This document shows, piece after piece, positions 17,114 to 26,992 of a stretch of 64,000 nucleotides of DNA. The stretch spans positions 62,001 through 126,000 of the forward strand of contig SEFT01000004.1 in the NCBI GenBank assembly GCA_004144175.1, given 5' to 3'. Within the stretch, counting starts at the first letter, position 1. Each line of letters begins with the position of its first letter. Source of the stretch: Sphingobacteriales bacterium. GTDB taxonomy: Bacteria > Bacteroidota > Bacteroidia > Chitinophagales > Chitinophagaceae. A program made the position numbers and the translations under genes. Under the pieces are notes generated by a model. The model made no database searches, had not been told where the DNA came from, and saw only the letters and a program-made list of their open reading frames with translations.

Positions 17114-17160
17114 AAAACCTGCTCTATAAGCGACGAAGGTAATAAAACTCTGCTACAGCG

Positions 17161-18273
17161 TTACTTCGCCTTCTTCCTCCGGCCCCACCAAATGACAGTA
17201 CCGGTAACCGGCAGTGACGCGATTATAAGGCTTGCGCAGAATGCCAGTATCTTACCGGGCATGCCAAGCGCTGCGCCTGTGTGTATGTCGTAGTTCATAC
17301 GCATCAGCTTCTGGCTGGCATTGGTTTCTTTGTATCGCCCCCAGATATGGTTTACTGACTTTTCTTCCAATGTATACTGATCAAAATAACGATAGTCAGT
17401 CTTCCAGTAAGTAGCAGGGTCGGAGTTGATATTGACGGCTATGGCAGAGCTATCAGTCTCGGGTGTATGCACTTCAATGGAGCCATTTGCAGGTACGTCG
17501 TTCTTTAGCTTGTGCCATACAAGATCTATCGCGGGGCTATCCTCATTGCTACTAGTGGCAGCTACGGATGCCGGTGTTGCATAAGGCAACATCGTATCTC
17601 CACCCGATATCACGGTATAATAGGTCTTGCTGAACCATTCAAAGCCCCATACCAAACCCGTAATAGCAAATACCATCGCCAGGATGAGCACATAAAAACC
17701 GAGTACATTGTGCAGGTCATAGTTCTTGCGGCGCCAGCGGGCATCCCACTTTACAGAGAAGCGTTGTTTACGCCCTGCCTTATTGCGCGGCCACCAAAGG
17801 AATAAGCCCGAGAGTATCATTACAAAAAATACCAGTGTAGCACAAGCCACTACCTTCTGCCCTACTTCGTGCGGCAGCCACAAGTAAAAATGACCATCGA
17901 GCACGAAGCGGAAGAAATCATTGAACTCGTCAGTCACCTTCAGCAGGTTGCCGGTGTAAGGATTGGTGTAGGCAAACAGATAATAGTTGTCTGCCTCGCT
18001 GTAAAAAATCACCTTGGCAGCGTGCTCCTGCCCCTGGTACATAATGGCATGTACCAGCCTACCCGGTACCGCCTGTTCTGCTACCTGCTTCAGTTCTGAT
18101 GGTGGCAGGAATGGCCGGTCCTGCCGCTCAACAAAGCGGTATGGCTGTGTCAGATTCTTGATCTCGTCCTGGAAGGCATAGAAACAGCCCGTGATGGCTA
18201 TTATAAACACCACCAGCCCAGACGAGAGTCCGAGCCAGAGATGCATCTTTCCAATTAATTTCCTTAGCGTCAT
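17161..18273 (-). CDS. PepSY-domain membrane protein (iron-uptake-associated)
   Basis: The 370-residue protein carries an N-terminal membrane helix (about 15-35), a PepSY-like periplasmic region (about 40-130), further helices near 140-160 and 190-212, and a C-terminal helix ending in basic residues (R-R-K-K). This is the PepSY-associated TM family, often paired with ferric-siderophore receptors and thought to reduce or release iron at the inner membrane. Histidines in H-L-W-L-G, H-F-Y-L-W and H-N-V-L-G-F lie near the membrane and could bind haem. Its ATG follows directly on the stop codon of the siderophore receptor gene (TAAATG), so the two are co-translated. Confidence 0.87.
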   Translation of the reverse strand: MTLRKLIGKMHLWLGLSSGLVVFIIAITGCFYAFQDEIKNLTQPYRFVERQDRPFLPPSELKQVAEQAVPGRLVHAIMYQGQEHAAKVIFYSEADNYYLFAYTNPYTGNLLKVTDEFNDFFRFVLDGHFYLWLPHEVGQKVVACATLVFFVMILSGLFLWWPRNKAGRKQRFSVKWDARWRRKNYDLHNVLGFYVLILAMVFAITGLVWGFEWFSKTYYTVISGGDTMLPYATPASVAATSSNEDSPAIDLVWHKLKNDVPANGSIEVHTPETDSSAIAVNINSDPATYWKTDYRYFDQYTLEEKSVNHIWGRYKETNASQKLMRMNYDIHTGAALGMPGKILAFCASLIIASLPVTGTVIWWGRRKKAK

Positions 18274-20646
18274 TTAGAATTTGTATGCTACGGTGAGGCG
18301 GTAGTTGCGTGGCGCTTCCGTTTGCCAGTTGTATGCGTTGAGGTATGAGTAGTAAGATCCGCTGTACAGGTATTTATTCAGTACGTTGAATACGTTTGCA
18401 TTCACCCTGAACTTCCTGTTTTCCCAGAACAGACCTGCATCTACTTTAAAGTAGTTCTCCAGTTGTTTCGATGGGTCCGGAGATGCTTCCCAATACGTAG
18501 CACGGTCGCCCAGCCAAGTAGTACCAGCCGATACGCCAGCACCTTTCAGCTTACCTCTTTGCAGCTCATAAGTAAGCCATGTGTTCACAGTATGTTTTGC
18601 AAAGAATGGAACTACATCACCTACCTTAAAGGCAGTAACGCCTGGGGTCACCTTTGATACTTTAGACTCCGTAAAGGCATAGTTGGCGATCAGGCTAAGA
18701 CCCTTTACGATATTTCCTTTCAGGTCGAACTCCACACCCTGCGCCAGCTTCTGGCCCAGCTCTACGCTTAGGCCTGCCGTAGGTGCAGCTGCCGGGTCGG
18801 CGGTCAACTCGTTATTCTTTACAATGCGATAAGCAGCGATGGTTGTATTCCACTTTCCGCCAAACCAGTCTCTCTTCACGCCTATTTCCATGTTATTGCC
18901 GGTAATAGGTTTTACTTTACCACCATTAGACAACATACCCGATTGCGGAGTGAATGCCTGGTCGTACAGCGCATACACGGTGCTGTGATTATCCAGCGAA
19001 ACGCTTAAGCCTGCACGTGGAGTGAAATGATATGCACTATCGGCAGCGCCGCCATATCTTGATTGCTCGAGGTAGGTGAAACGGCCGGCCAGTGTAAGCC
19101 TTACGCGGTCTTTGAAGAAGCCCAATTCGTCCTGCACATAAGCGGAGTAGTAGTACATATCCACGTTACCAAACTTAGCGCGATCAGCAAGTGGTGTTAC
19201 GCGATCCACGTTCTGCTCGCCTGTATTAGGCGATACCAGGTTAGGATTCTTCGGATCGAACGGGGTAGCAGCAGAGTCCAGGTCGAATGACTGTGACCAA
19301 TCGGCCATGTACTCTTTGTTAGCGGCATCTAAGCCTGCCAATATCTTATGTGTAACGGGGCCGGTAGTTACCTTACCATTTACAAAAAGCTGCCCCATAG
19401 TCATTTTGCTACTGGCATCCCATATACCAATATTGCGTATCATAGTACCATCCGCATTTACCTTTGTAGGCCAGCTAGAGTAGCCTTTCTGGTTGAAGAT
19501 GAAGTGTGCGCCCTGTGCTGTCACCGACCAGTTGTTGTTCAGTTTATGTTGCAGTGTTACATATGCACTGTGGTCATTCATTTTAGTACCCGGCAAACCA
19601 GACGGCAGCAGTGTAAAATCAACTGGCTGTGTAGCAAAACCATCAGGCGAGAATATGTAATAAGAACCTACGTTGCTCATGTTAGCACGCTGGTACGTAT
19701 ACTCCAGTGTCAGCTTCGTTTTATCGGTAAACTGGTAAGAAACAACCGGCGCAATTGTGTAACGGTCATTATATTCATTAGGCCTGTGTGTTTCTTTCTT
19801 TTGCGCAGCGGCGTTAAAACGATACAGCAATTTGCCATTCTTCGTGATCTTTCCATCCAGGTCTACCGCACCGCGGAACAGGTTGTAGCTACCTGCGGTA
19901 AGCGATACTTCGCGTTTTGTTTGGCCTGTTGGTTTCTTCGTAACCACATTATACAAGCCTGCAGGGTCTCCGCTCGACAGCATAAAGCCAGCCGGCCCTT
20001 TTACGAACTCGATGGTCTCTACGAAGCTCATGTCTTCGGTCAGCGGGCCCCAAAACGAGTTGGCTACATTAAAGCCATTACGGAATGCCTGTATCTGCGA
20101 ACCGCGCGCAGTTACATTAGTATACATGTCGGCCCAGTGCTCTGACCTTACAAGGCCGCTTACATTGCGTATCAGCCCGTCGCTCATGCTGATCACCTGC
20201 TGGTCTTTCAGCATGTCGTTGTTCACGATCTGGATGTTCTGCGGCACCTCAAGTAGCGATGTATTGAGGCGCAGGCTCTGAGAAGGCGTGTTATCCGTAT
20301 ATTTTCTTGTATTAGCAGAGACAACTACTTCCTGAAGTTCTTTCGAGTTTTGGCTGATGGAGAAGTTAAGCGTAGCAGTTTCGCCTGCCTGCACCTCTAC
20401 ATTACCCTCTTGGGTTGCCATACCCACAAATGAGAATAATACAGTATAAGTCCCCGGCTGTACTTCTTTTATAGTATAGCTACCTGTCTTATCGGTGATG
20501 GCACCTTTTGATGTGCCTTTAAGTACTACGTTGATAAATTCTGCGGGAACGCCGTCGGAAGTGCGAACGGTACCTTGTAGCCTGCCTGTTTGCGCATAAC
20601 ACATTGCCGTGCATGCTATAAATAAGATTGTGAAGATGTGCTTCAT
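18274..20646 (-). CDS. TonB-dependent siderophore receptor
   Basis: This 790-residue outer-membrane protein has a signal peptide, a carboxypeptidase-regulatory-like domain (about 22-105, with D-K-T-G-S-Y-T-I), a plug domain beginning near residue 125 (S-Q-S-L-R-L-N-T, then V-E-F-V-K-G-P-A-G-F-M near 210) and a 22-strand-type barrel that ends in Y-K-F. The plug sequence is of the ferrichrome/FhuA-FoxA type (TIGR01783-like). It should import a ferric siderophore. The gene is the first of an operon with the PepSY protein. Its promoter shares a block with the hmu-like operon. The exact siderophore cannot be read from the sequence. Confidence 0.92.
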   Translation of the reverse strand: MKHIFTILFIACTAMCYAQTGRLQGTVRTSDGVPAEFINVVLKGTSKGAITDKTGSYTIKEVQPGTYTVLFSFVGMATQEGNVEVQAGETATLNFSISQNSKELQEVVVSANTRKYTDNTPSQSLRLNTSLLEVPQNIQIVNNDMLKDQQVISMSDGLIRNVSGLVRSEHWADMYTNVTARGSQIQAFRNGFNVANSFWGPLTEDMSFVETIEFVKGPAGFMLSSGDPAGLYNVVTKKPTGQTKREVSLTAGSYNLFRGAVDLDGKITKNGKLLYRFNAAAQKKETHRPNEYNDRYTIAPVVSYQFTDKTKLTLEYTYQRANMSNVGSYYIFSPDGFATQPVDFTLLPSGLPGTKMNDHSAYVTLQHKLNNNWSVTAQGAHFIFNQKGYSSWPTKVNADGTMIRNIGIWDASSKMTMGQLFVNGKVTTGPVTHKILAGLDAANKEYMADWSQSFDLDSAATPFDPKNPNLVSPNTGEQNVDRVTPLADRAKFGNVDMYYYSAYVQDELGFFKDRVRLTLAGRFTYLEQSRYGGAADSAYHFTPRAGLSVSLDNHSTVYALYDQAFTPQSGMLSNGGKVKPITGNNMEIGVKRDWFGGKWNTTIAAYRIVKNNELTADPAAAPTAGLSVELGQKLAQGVEFDLKGNIVKGLSLIANYAFTESKVSKVTPGVTAFKVGDVVPFFAKHTVNTWLTYELQRGKLKGAGVSAGTTWLGDRATYWEASPDPSKQLENYFKVDAGLFWENRKFRVNANVFNVLNKYLYSGSYYSYLNAYNWQTEAPRNYRLTVAYKF

Positions 20647-20667
20647 TGAGTGTGATTATTTGCGTCG

Positions 20668-20717
20668 CAAAAGTATCAGCAGGCAAGTAGCGCCGTCTTC
20701 AAAAACGGGAAAAGCAT
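20668..20717 (-). promoter_or_regulatory. Promoter of siderophore operon with block shared with hmu-like promoter
   Basis: TACTTTTG (-7) lies at 20675-20668, and the upstream block ATGCTTTT, C, CCG, TTTTTG, AAG, ACG lies at 20717-20694, with the same 34-bp gap between ATGCTTTT and the -7 box as in the hmu-like promoter. The start codon follows about 20 bp after the -7 box, so the leader is short. Confidence 0.6.
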
Positions 20718-20876
20718 TTACAAGAACAGGAATTTAATTTTCTAGTGGTTGCTTATACGTCGCACAAATAAGCACGCTTAACATTAATCACATATCTCAA
20801 ACCGACAATTTGGACAGATTATTCTTAAATGGTATAGTTTTATAACATCATTGGGGCAATAGTCCTTACATCAAAT

Positions 20877-21914
20877 ATGAACGAATTCAGTCTTAAACGC
20901 ATAACGCTATTCCTGGTAGTGGTACTGCTTGGCGTAGTGCTGGTATGGCAGCTCTATTACTTTGTGCCCGGCTTCCTGCTGGCCATTACTATGTATATAC
21001 TTATGCGCAAGACTTACTTCAGGCTCGTTACCGAGCGGAAGGTAAAGCCGTCGCTTGCGGCTACTATTCTTATATTATTAGCATTGATTATACTTGCGCT
21101 GCCTATATGGGTAGTAGTACAAGTGCTCATACCCAAGGTAAGCTACCTGGCCAGCAACTATACCGAAATAATGCATAAGGCACAGGTAGTAGCTGCAGAG
21201 GTACAACGAAAATTTCCACAGGCAAAGATCAACAGCGCACAGGTAGAACAGGTAGTGCGTAGAGGCATTGGCTATGTGCCGGGTATATTTGGTACAACAG
21301 GCGCTATACTTGCCAACCTCGCCACTGCCTTCTTTGTCGTTTACTTTATGCTGAAGGGCGGCCGAGATATGGAGCGGAAGGTGATAGAACTGCTACCCTT
21401 AAAAGCTGCTAGTAAGGAATCTATCTGGCGCGAGACCCAATCGCTTATTGTATCGAATGCCATTGGCATACCGCTACTGGCCGTTTGCCAGGGCATCATT
21501 GCTATTATTGGCTATTGGATATTCGGGGTAGATGGATTTGTAATGTGGGGCATGATAACCGGTATATGCTCGTTGCTGCCGGTGATCGGCACCATGATCG
21601 TATGGATACCGATGGTCATTTACCTGTTTGCCATTGGCGAATCGGGCAATGCGATCGGGCTGCTACTGTTCAGCGCTATTATCATCTCTAATATCGACAA
21701 TGTGTTGCGCTTCACCATTATGCGCAAGCTGGGCGATGTACATCCACTCATTACAGTATTCGGTGTTATCGTCGGCCTACAGCTGTTCGGATTTATCGGG
21801 CTCATTTTCGGCCCGTTGTTTATAGCCTATTTTCTGCTGATGATCAAAATATACCGGGCTGAGTTCAGCACTGATAAGATCATTGTTCCCGGTGTAGATG
21901 ACCGGCAACCATAA
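20877..21914 (+). CDS. AI-2E family transporter (PF01594-type permease)
   Basis: The 345-residue protein is polytopic, with paired helices at the N-terminus (about 8-50), a helix near 60-85, a soluble segment around 90-130 and four to five helices from 150 to the end. It has the family signature G-x-x-x-L-x-P-V-I-G-T-M-I-V-W-I-P near 235 and G-L-I-F-G-P-L-F-I-A-Y-F near 310. Members export autoinducer-2 (TqsA), ions or unknown solutes; the substrate cannot be told from sequence. It is divergent from the siderophore operon and has no co-directional neighbour. Confidence 0.9.
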   Translation: MNEFSLKRITLFLVVVLLGVVLVWQLYYFVPGFLLAITMYILMRKTYFRLVTERKVKPSLAATILILLALIILALPIWVVVQVLIPKVSYLASNYTEIMHKAQVVAAEVQRKFPQAKINSAQVEQVVRRGIGYVPGIFGTTGAILANLATAFFVVYFMLKGGRDMERKVIELLPLKAASKESIWRETQSLIVSNAIGIPLLAVCQGIIAIIGYWIFGVDGFVMWGMITGICSLLPVIGTMIVWIPMVIYLFAIGESGNAIGLLLFSAIIISNIDNVLRFTIMRKLGDVHPLITVFGVIVGLQLFGFIGLIFGPLFIAYFLLMIKIYRAEFSTDKIIVPGVDDRQP

Positions 21915-21977
21915 AACGTGAAATGCCCTGACCATGAATGGCCAGGGCCTTGCCCTAAACACGACTATTTACACATC

Positions 21978-22538
21978 TTACATTTTGAAAGTAACGCCCA
22001 GCGTCAGGTAGGCGATGCCATATCCCAACTCGGCAAATGCACCTACTTTGCTACCCAGCATGTACCGAGCACCTGCATATCCGCCTATCACCGCACCACC
22101 GGCTTTTGCACCAGCTATGTCAGGGCCTGCATATCCACTTGGCTTTTCGGTAGAAACAGAAGCAATATTGTAGCCTGCCATTAATCCAACATAAGGATCC
22201 AGCTTAGGTACCTTAAAGTTGAAATGATAGGACGCCCTTGCGCCAACCATTATGTAATGATATTTCCACTCCCAGGTGCCACCAATGCTAGCTGCTTTGG
22301 TGGATGCACCTGCATAACCTAAAAATCCGCCTCCGCTTATTTTTTCGCCAAAGGCATGCTCATAGCTGATGCTTAGCGGCGGCAGCCCGGCATCTACACC
22401 TGCTGCCATAAAGGTAGACCCAAGCCCGATGCCTAGGTTCAGGTTATTGCCGGCTTGTGCCTTTGAGTCGGTATAGAGCGCAGTGAGGCTTCCTGTAGTA
22501 AGTGCGGATGTAAGTAAAAACTGTGTGATCTTTTTCAT
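21978..22538 (-). CDS. Outer-membrane beta-barrel protein
   Basis: From the ATG at 22538 the product has 186 residues, with a signal peptide (K-K-I-T-Q-F-L-L then A-Q-A near 25). The rest is a run of amphipathic strands with Gly and aromatic residues (Y-V-G-L-M-A-G-Y-N, A-G-A-R-Y-M-L, A-F-A-E-L-G-Y-G-I-A-Y-L). It ends in L-G-V-T-F-K-M, as expected for a small eight-stranded porin-family barrel. A second gene of this kind lies at 26248-26862. Function unknown. Confidence 0.8.
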   Translation of the reverse strand: MKKITQFLLTSALTTGSLTALYTDSKAQAGNNLNLGIGLGSTFMAAGVDAGLPPLSISYEHAFGEKISGGGFLGYAGASTKAASIGGTWEWKYHYIMVGARASYHFNFKVPKLDPYVGLMAGYNIASVSTEKPSGYAGPDIAGAKAGGAVIGGYAGARYMLGSKVGAFAELGYGIAYLTLGVTFKM

Positions 22539-22676
22539 ACGGTATTGCATTTTTTGTCAATGCAAACAAACAACAGATGCAACCCTCATTATATACCTGC
22601 ACTTTGGTAATTATACTAAGTGTTAGTACGGATATGCCTCATGCAATCTCTATCTTTAATCATCAAACCACTAACT

Positions 22677-23057
22677 ATGCAAAAGACAAAATTGCCCGAT
22701 GGGCACCAGGCTGTAATGACTTATCTCATCATTCCTGATGCAAAAAGATTCTTGTCGTTTACCAAAGGTGTATTCGGCGCAACGGAACAACACCTGACCA
22801 TGGCTGATAAGAACACTATAAGGCACGCCGAGGTAGCCATAGGCGGCAGCACCATCATGTTTGCCGACAGCACCAGCGACTGGCCCGCACAACCCGGAGG
22901 CATGTTTATATACGTTGATGATACGGATGCCGTCTATCAGAAAGCACTGAACGCCGGTGCCAGCAGTATAATGCCCGTGGAAGACAAAGACTACGGCCGC
23001 ACCTGCGGTGTAAAAGACCCGCATGGCAATACCTGGTGGATAACTTCGATAAAGTAA
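22677..23057 (+). CDS. VOC-superfamily (PhnB/glyoxalase-like) protein
   Basis: The 126-residue protein starts best at the ATG at 22677. It has the PhnB-like pattern L-I-I-P-D-A-x-x-x-L-S-F-T-K-G-V-F-G-A near residue 15, H-A-E-V-A-I-G-G-S near 50, V-D-D-T-D-A-V-Y-Q-K-A near 80, and the closing D-P-H-G-N-T-W-W-I-T-S. VOC proteins bind metal and act in glyoxalase, dioxygenase or resistance reactions; this subgroup is uncharacterised. The putative metal ligands (His, Glu) are present. Confidence 0.85.
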   Translation: MQKTKLPDGHQAVMTYLIIPDAKRFLSFTKGVFGATEQHLTMADKNTIRHAEVAIGGSTIMFADSTSDWPAQPGGMFIYVDDTDAVYQKALNAGASSIMPVEDKDYGRTCGVKDPHGNTWWITSIK

Positions 23058-23081
23058 ACCCAAACAGAATCAATACAAACA

Positions 23082-23110
23082 AAAACAGCCCTGCAATGCA
23101 GGGCTGTTTT
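23082..23110. terminator. Bidirectional terminator
   Basis: A 14-bp inverted repeat (AAAACAGCCCTGCA and its complement), with A/T-runs on both sides, separates the convergent VOC and M36 peptidase genes. Confidence 0.9.
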
Positions 23111-23133
23111 AATATTCATTTGGAGGCAAATGA

Positions 23134-26073
23134 TTAATGCGCTACAACTACCTTTTGAGTTTGTACCAGTGCATTCGTTTGCACCACTACAAGGTAAGTT
23201 CCGGCTGCAATGCTCTTCGTGCTGATCTGGTAATTGCTGCTGTCAGCACTTACAGTTACTTCAGTGATAGCTTTACCGGTCAGGTCGTATATACCTGCCT
23301 TTCCGCTTGCACCCTGAGGTAGTGTAATATTTACCATCTGGTCAGCAGGGTTCGGGAATATTTGTGCCTTCAGCATGTCCGGTGAAGTACCTACACCTAC
23401 CGCGCCGAGGTCGTAAATAGCAAAATCATCTACCGCCGCTTCCACCGTGCTCTGGCCACTGCCCGTACCCGTTGTTGTTCTGTCGGCAGCTATAAAGCGC
23501 ACCTGTATAGTTACCTGTCCGGGATAGAGATCTTTCACAGCTATCAGCTTGCGTCTCCAGCTTGCGTCTGACGCCATAGTATAGTCTACATTGCGCCACA
23601 GTGAGCTTGCAGTGCTGCGAAGCTGTGCCTGCCAGTAGTCATTGTTCGGGTTGTCACCCGTGTTGTTAGTATACCAGCGGTAAAATTCTACTACTGGGTA
23701 AGTCATACCCGACAAATCGAAATTGGGTGATGTAGCAGTAGTAATACCTCCATCTACATCAGCTGAGGTGGGAAGGCTCGAGCCGTTACCTGTTACCAGG
23801 CAGCGCCCATTACCCGAATAATCCGTTCCCGGCTGTACCTGGATAGATCCTGAAGCAGAACTAACAGTAGTGCCTACCGGTTTTGCAATTATCCATTGGC
23901 CCGAAGTAGCATTGTCACCTGCTTCGCCTAATATCCAGTTCGGATCATTCTGTTCAAAGCCTGTATAAAGCCTTTGTGTGATGCCGACACCATATTGGTA
24001 AGGTATGGTAACATCCTGCGCAAGAGCCGGATCCTGGTCGAAAGCGTATGGCCAACGGACAGTAGGCATGCCTGACGTATCGTAAAGGGCAAAATAATAT
24101 TCTATTACGGCCGGTGATGCCGTTGCCGGAATTTGTCCGCTGAACGAGTTGCCGCTACCTCTTACCATGCTAACAGTATCCCAGCTGGCCGACTTGCGAT
24201 CGCGATAGAACAGTTTCAGTCCGCCGAAGAGTGTTGGGAAAGGTATATCCAGTGTAGCATTTACAGCTACCGCCTTATTCAAAGGCTGATGTGCCAGCTC
24301 TGTATGCGTCAGTTTTGCGTCGTTCATCAGGTAGATACCATGTCTGGCAAATGCTCTAAGTATAGCTACCAGGTTCGGTGTACCGTTTGTGAAGTCGCCG
24401 TCTGTATCGTCTGCCTCAACAGCAGCCAGCAGCACATCAAAGTACACATCGCCTTCGGTACCATTAGCACCGTCTGAAGCCGAAGAGTAAGACTTGGCAA
24501 AAATCTCGGTCATTTTCTCAAAGTCATTCAGGTTTATTGCCAGATCGTACCACGCACCTGCTATGATCTCGCCATCTGCGTGTACTTCATCAACAATATC
24601 TCTGGGATATACCTTAATGTTTTGGTCGTAGCGACGGATATTAGTGCCTGAGCCCATTGAGTTCTCGCCTACTATCGCATCATTATTAATAGAAAATGCC
24701 CATACGTCTGCATGGCCTTCATTCAGGCCTCCGTTGATCATCCCTCTGCCTGTACTACCTTTTATTGTACGATATATATAGTCATTGATACCGTGCCCGT
24801 ATTCATGATAGATAATGTCGCTTATCTCGGCAAACGAAGGGCAGCCATTACCTGCGGGGTAGAAATTGAGCGTACCACCGCTATAAAAGGCATTACACGA
24901 ACCACCGGACACATCTACTCTCACCGAGAACAAACGATCCATAACGGTTTCGGTAAGAGGATCGAAGGCAAAAAATCTTTTCTGAAAATCATGTACCTTA
25001 TTGGAGTGATAGAACGCATTAATATGGCGGCTATTCATATTACCCTGCGGTAGCACAATTGTATTACTGCCTTCGGTCAGCGGTATGCTAGCCGATGGAA
25101 CATTGTTGCCGGTTGGTGCATCAGTAACCACCGACCAGGGGCCTTGCAGTGTAATATTGGCAGTGGACGGTCCTGTAACATTAGTAACGGCATCACCGTT
25201 ATCGTCGGTAATGTAGCTGTTACTACCTATCAGCATTTGCAGGCTACTCAGCGGCTCTTGCGTTACCGGGCTCAGGATGGTGGCTTTCTTCACCTCACCC
25301 AGCACAGTTACATCCACTACGTCCTGTACAGCATCGCTGCGATATAGCAGCTTACCATCTGTACCATCAATAAAGCAAGTAAAGCTAACCGGCTTGCCGC
25401 TATGCAGGTCTTTACCCTCCATACGTACCTCGTATGCAGGGTGCAGTATATACCGTGCACCCGAAGGCACCGGGAACCAAACCCAGTCTTCCATCAGTTT
25501 GCGAGAAGTAATACTCACTTCTGTTAATCCTTGCGTGAGTGCGGTAGCATCAGTGGCAGCGGCTGCACTTATTGATGGCGCGCTTGCTGACGTTTTGCTG
25601 CCGTAGTTATTCAGTTTAATACTTGTTAGCAGACCGTTATTTGCAAAACGGAAGCCTATCCTGGACAGGAACACCTCGTGCCCTCTCAATACTTGTTTGT
25701 AATCAATAAAGGAAGCAAATGAAGTAGCCGCATCGCGGGTTACTACCCACTCTGTAGCGTTTACCCCAAGATCGCTCAGCTTTTGACTCATGCCGTTAGC
25801 TGCTTTTTCAGCGGGTGTGGCACCTGCAAGCTGCATACCCTTACCGTAGATGTTGATGGCGCCGCCGCTAATGCGGTCGTACCGGCCTACCCATCCCGGG
25901 AAGTTCCGGACAATGCGTTCTTTAGATATTGCAGCGCCCTTTTTGTTTTCTGCCATGTGGCTGTAACCACTAAAAACAGAATACTCATTGCTGTGGCTGT
26001 GATCTTGTAACTGTGCATAGGCTGCAGGCAATGTAAATGCTGCAAACCCAAGCGCAAGTAGCAAATGCTTCAT
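23134..26073 (-). CDS. Secreted M36-family (fungalysin-like) metallopeptidase with T9SS sorting domain
   Basis: This 979-residue protein has a signal peptide, a propeptide resembling the FTP/PepSY type (about 40-190, with V-L-R-G-H-E-V-F-L-S-R), and an M36 peptidase domain. The zinc motif H-E-Y-G-H-G-I-N-D-Y lies near residue 420, and the further Glu ligand is in E-G-H-A-D-V-W-A near 450. A beta-rich region follows that may be a carbohydrate- or jelly-roll-type binding domain (about 690-895). The final 80 residues are a sorting domain (I-F-P-N-P near 905, then A-A-G-T-Y-L-V-V-V). It should act outside the cell on proteins as food, with export by type IX secretion. All catalytic residues that I can place are present. 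Confidence 0.93.
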   Translation of the reverse strand: MKHLLLALGFAAFTLPAAYAQLQDHSHSNEYSVFSGYSHMAENKKGAAISKERIVRNFPGWVGRYDRISGGAINIYGKGMQLAGATPAEKAANGMSQKLSDLGVNATEWVVTRDAATSFASFIDYKQVLRGHEVFLSRIGFRFANNGLLTSIKLNNYGSKTSASAPSISAAAATDATALTQGLTEVSITSRKLMEDWVWFPVPSGARYILHPAYEVRMEGKDLHSGKPVSFTCFIDGTDGKLLYRSDAVQDVVDVTVLGEVKKATILSPVTQEPLSSLQMLIGSNSYITDDNGDAVTNVTGPSTANITLQGPWSVVTDAPTGNNVPSASIPLTEGSNTIVLPQGNMNSRHINAFYHSNKVHDFQKRFFAFDPLTETVMDRLFSVRVDVSGGSCNAFYSGGTLNFYPAGNGCPSFAEISDIIYHEYGHGINDYIYRTIKGSTGRGMINGGLNEGHADVWAFSINNDAIVGENSMGSGTNIRRYDQNIKVYPRDIVDEVHADGEIIAGAWYDLAINLNDFEKMTEIFAKSYSSASDGANGTEGDVYFDVLLAAVEADDTDGDFTNGTPNLVAILRAFARHGIYLMNDAKLTHTELAHQPLNKAVAVNATLDIPFPTLFGGLKLFYRDRKSASWDTVSMVRGSGNSFSGQIPATASPAVIEYYFALYDTSGMPTVRWPYAFDQDPALAQDVTIPYQYGVGITQRLYTGFEQNDPNWILGEAGDNATSGQWIIAKPVGTTVSSASGSIQVQPGTDYSGNGRCLVTGNGSSLPTSADVDGGITTATSPNFDLSGMTYPVVEFYRWYTNNTGDNPNNDYWQAQLRSTASSLWRNVDYTMASDASWRRKLIAVKDLYPGQVTIQVRFIAADRTTTGTGSGQSTVEAAVDDFAIYDLGAVGVGTSPDMLKAQIFPNPADQMVNITLPQGASGKAGIYDLTGKAITEVTVSADSSNYQISTKSIAAGTYLVVVQTNALVQTQKVVVAH

Positions 26074-26199
26074 TATTGCGGAATTAAGATTTTAATATTA
26101 AGTTGTAATTTACTAAAACATATGACTTATCACCCTAAATGGGGCATATCGTGAAATTGTTGTGACAATCGCCATATCGATTCTAACAATAGACATAAA

Positions 26200-26226
26200 A
26201 AATGGCTGCTTTGCGGGCAGCCATTT
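26200..26226 (-). terminator. Intrinsic terminator after second barrel gene
   Basis: A 10-bp stem (AAATGGCTGC/GCAGCCATTT) runs into a T-rich stretch on the minus strand, 20 bp after the stop codon. Confidence 0.8.
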
Positions 26227-26247
26227 GTAGAATGATGTTATTGGTAA

Positions 26248-26862
26248 TTACAGTACGCGGTAACGTAAACCTAATGTAACGTTGGGCGACAACAGATGTC
26301 CTGAAGAGCTGGTTGCAGATGCATTGTTCAGACGATAGTAGTCAAAGCCAAGCTGTCCGTTCAATCCCCATTTGCCCATTATGAATACCGTTAAGCCAAC
26401 CTGGCCACCGGCAGTAAAGCCTGACAGGTCGCCCAGGCCATATTTGTCATTGCTGATCTTTCCTGCTTCGCTACCAGCGCTGCTATATCCGGCATTGATA
26501 CCAACATATGGTTCTACTTTAGGTATAGCAAAAGTCTTATTCACGAAAGCCCTGATATTCATTACACGCTCACCAAACATTACATCTACATACTGGCCGG
26601 TAGCCGGTGTGCCGGTATAAGCACCTTTGTCTCCCTTGAACATGAACTTAGTGTACTCGCCTCTTAGACCTACCTGGAACCCGATAAGCTTCAGGCTTGC
26701 CTGTGCATATAATATAGGTGACGATGCTGCTTTGTCTTTAGATGTGGCAAATGAAGGTTTAGCATTCTTTGCGTAGCCGCCGCCGATACCCAGATCGAGC
26801 TTCTGCGCCATTACGCTCATAGAGAGGGGCAACGCTACCAGTGTAAATAGTAACTTTTTCAT
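26248..26862 (-). CDS. Outer-membrane beta-barrel protein
   Basis: The 204-residue protein has a signal peptide (K-K-L-L-F-T-L-V-A-L-P to M-A-Q near 19) and a barrel with strands such as L-I-G-F-Q-V-G-L-R-G-E-Y, Y-V-G-I-N-A-G-Y, F-T-A-G-G-Q-V-G-L-T and the C-terminal L-G-L-R-Y-R-V. It belongs to the same broad porin-like class as the gene at 21978-22538, but the two are not close copies. Function unknown. Confidence 0.8.
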   Translation of the reverse strand: MKKLLFTLVALPLSMSVMAQKLDLGIGGGYAKNAKPSFATSKDKAASSPILYAQASLKLIGFQVGLRGEYTKFMFKGDKGAYTGTPATGQYVDVMFGERVMNIRAFVNKTFAIPKVEPYVGINAGYSSAGSEAGKISNDKYGLGDLSGFTAGGQVGLTVFIMGKWGLNGQLGFDYYRLNNASATSSSGHLLSPNVTLGLRYRVL

Positions 26863-26992
26863 TGTTTACGAAGTTTGGTGCAAAATAATGGTTTAATGTT
26901 ATTTATGGCAGTTTTAGTGCCAAATGAGTTTGGCGGCAAATTTCTATGCTATATTCGTATTCTATACAATCTGCTACCTAAACTAAAGACCT

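Noticed and set aside
21925-21955. Terminator between AI-2E transporter and barrel gene
   Set aside because: An inverted repeat around GCCCTG/CAGGGC exists, but it has a mismatch and no T-run on either side, so termination is not well supported.
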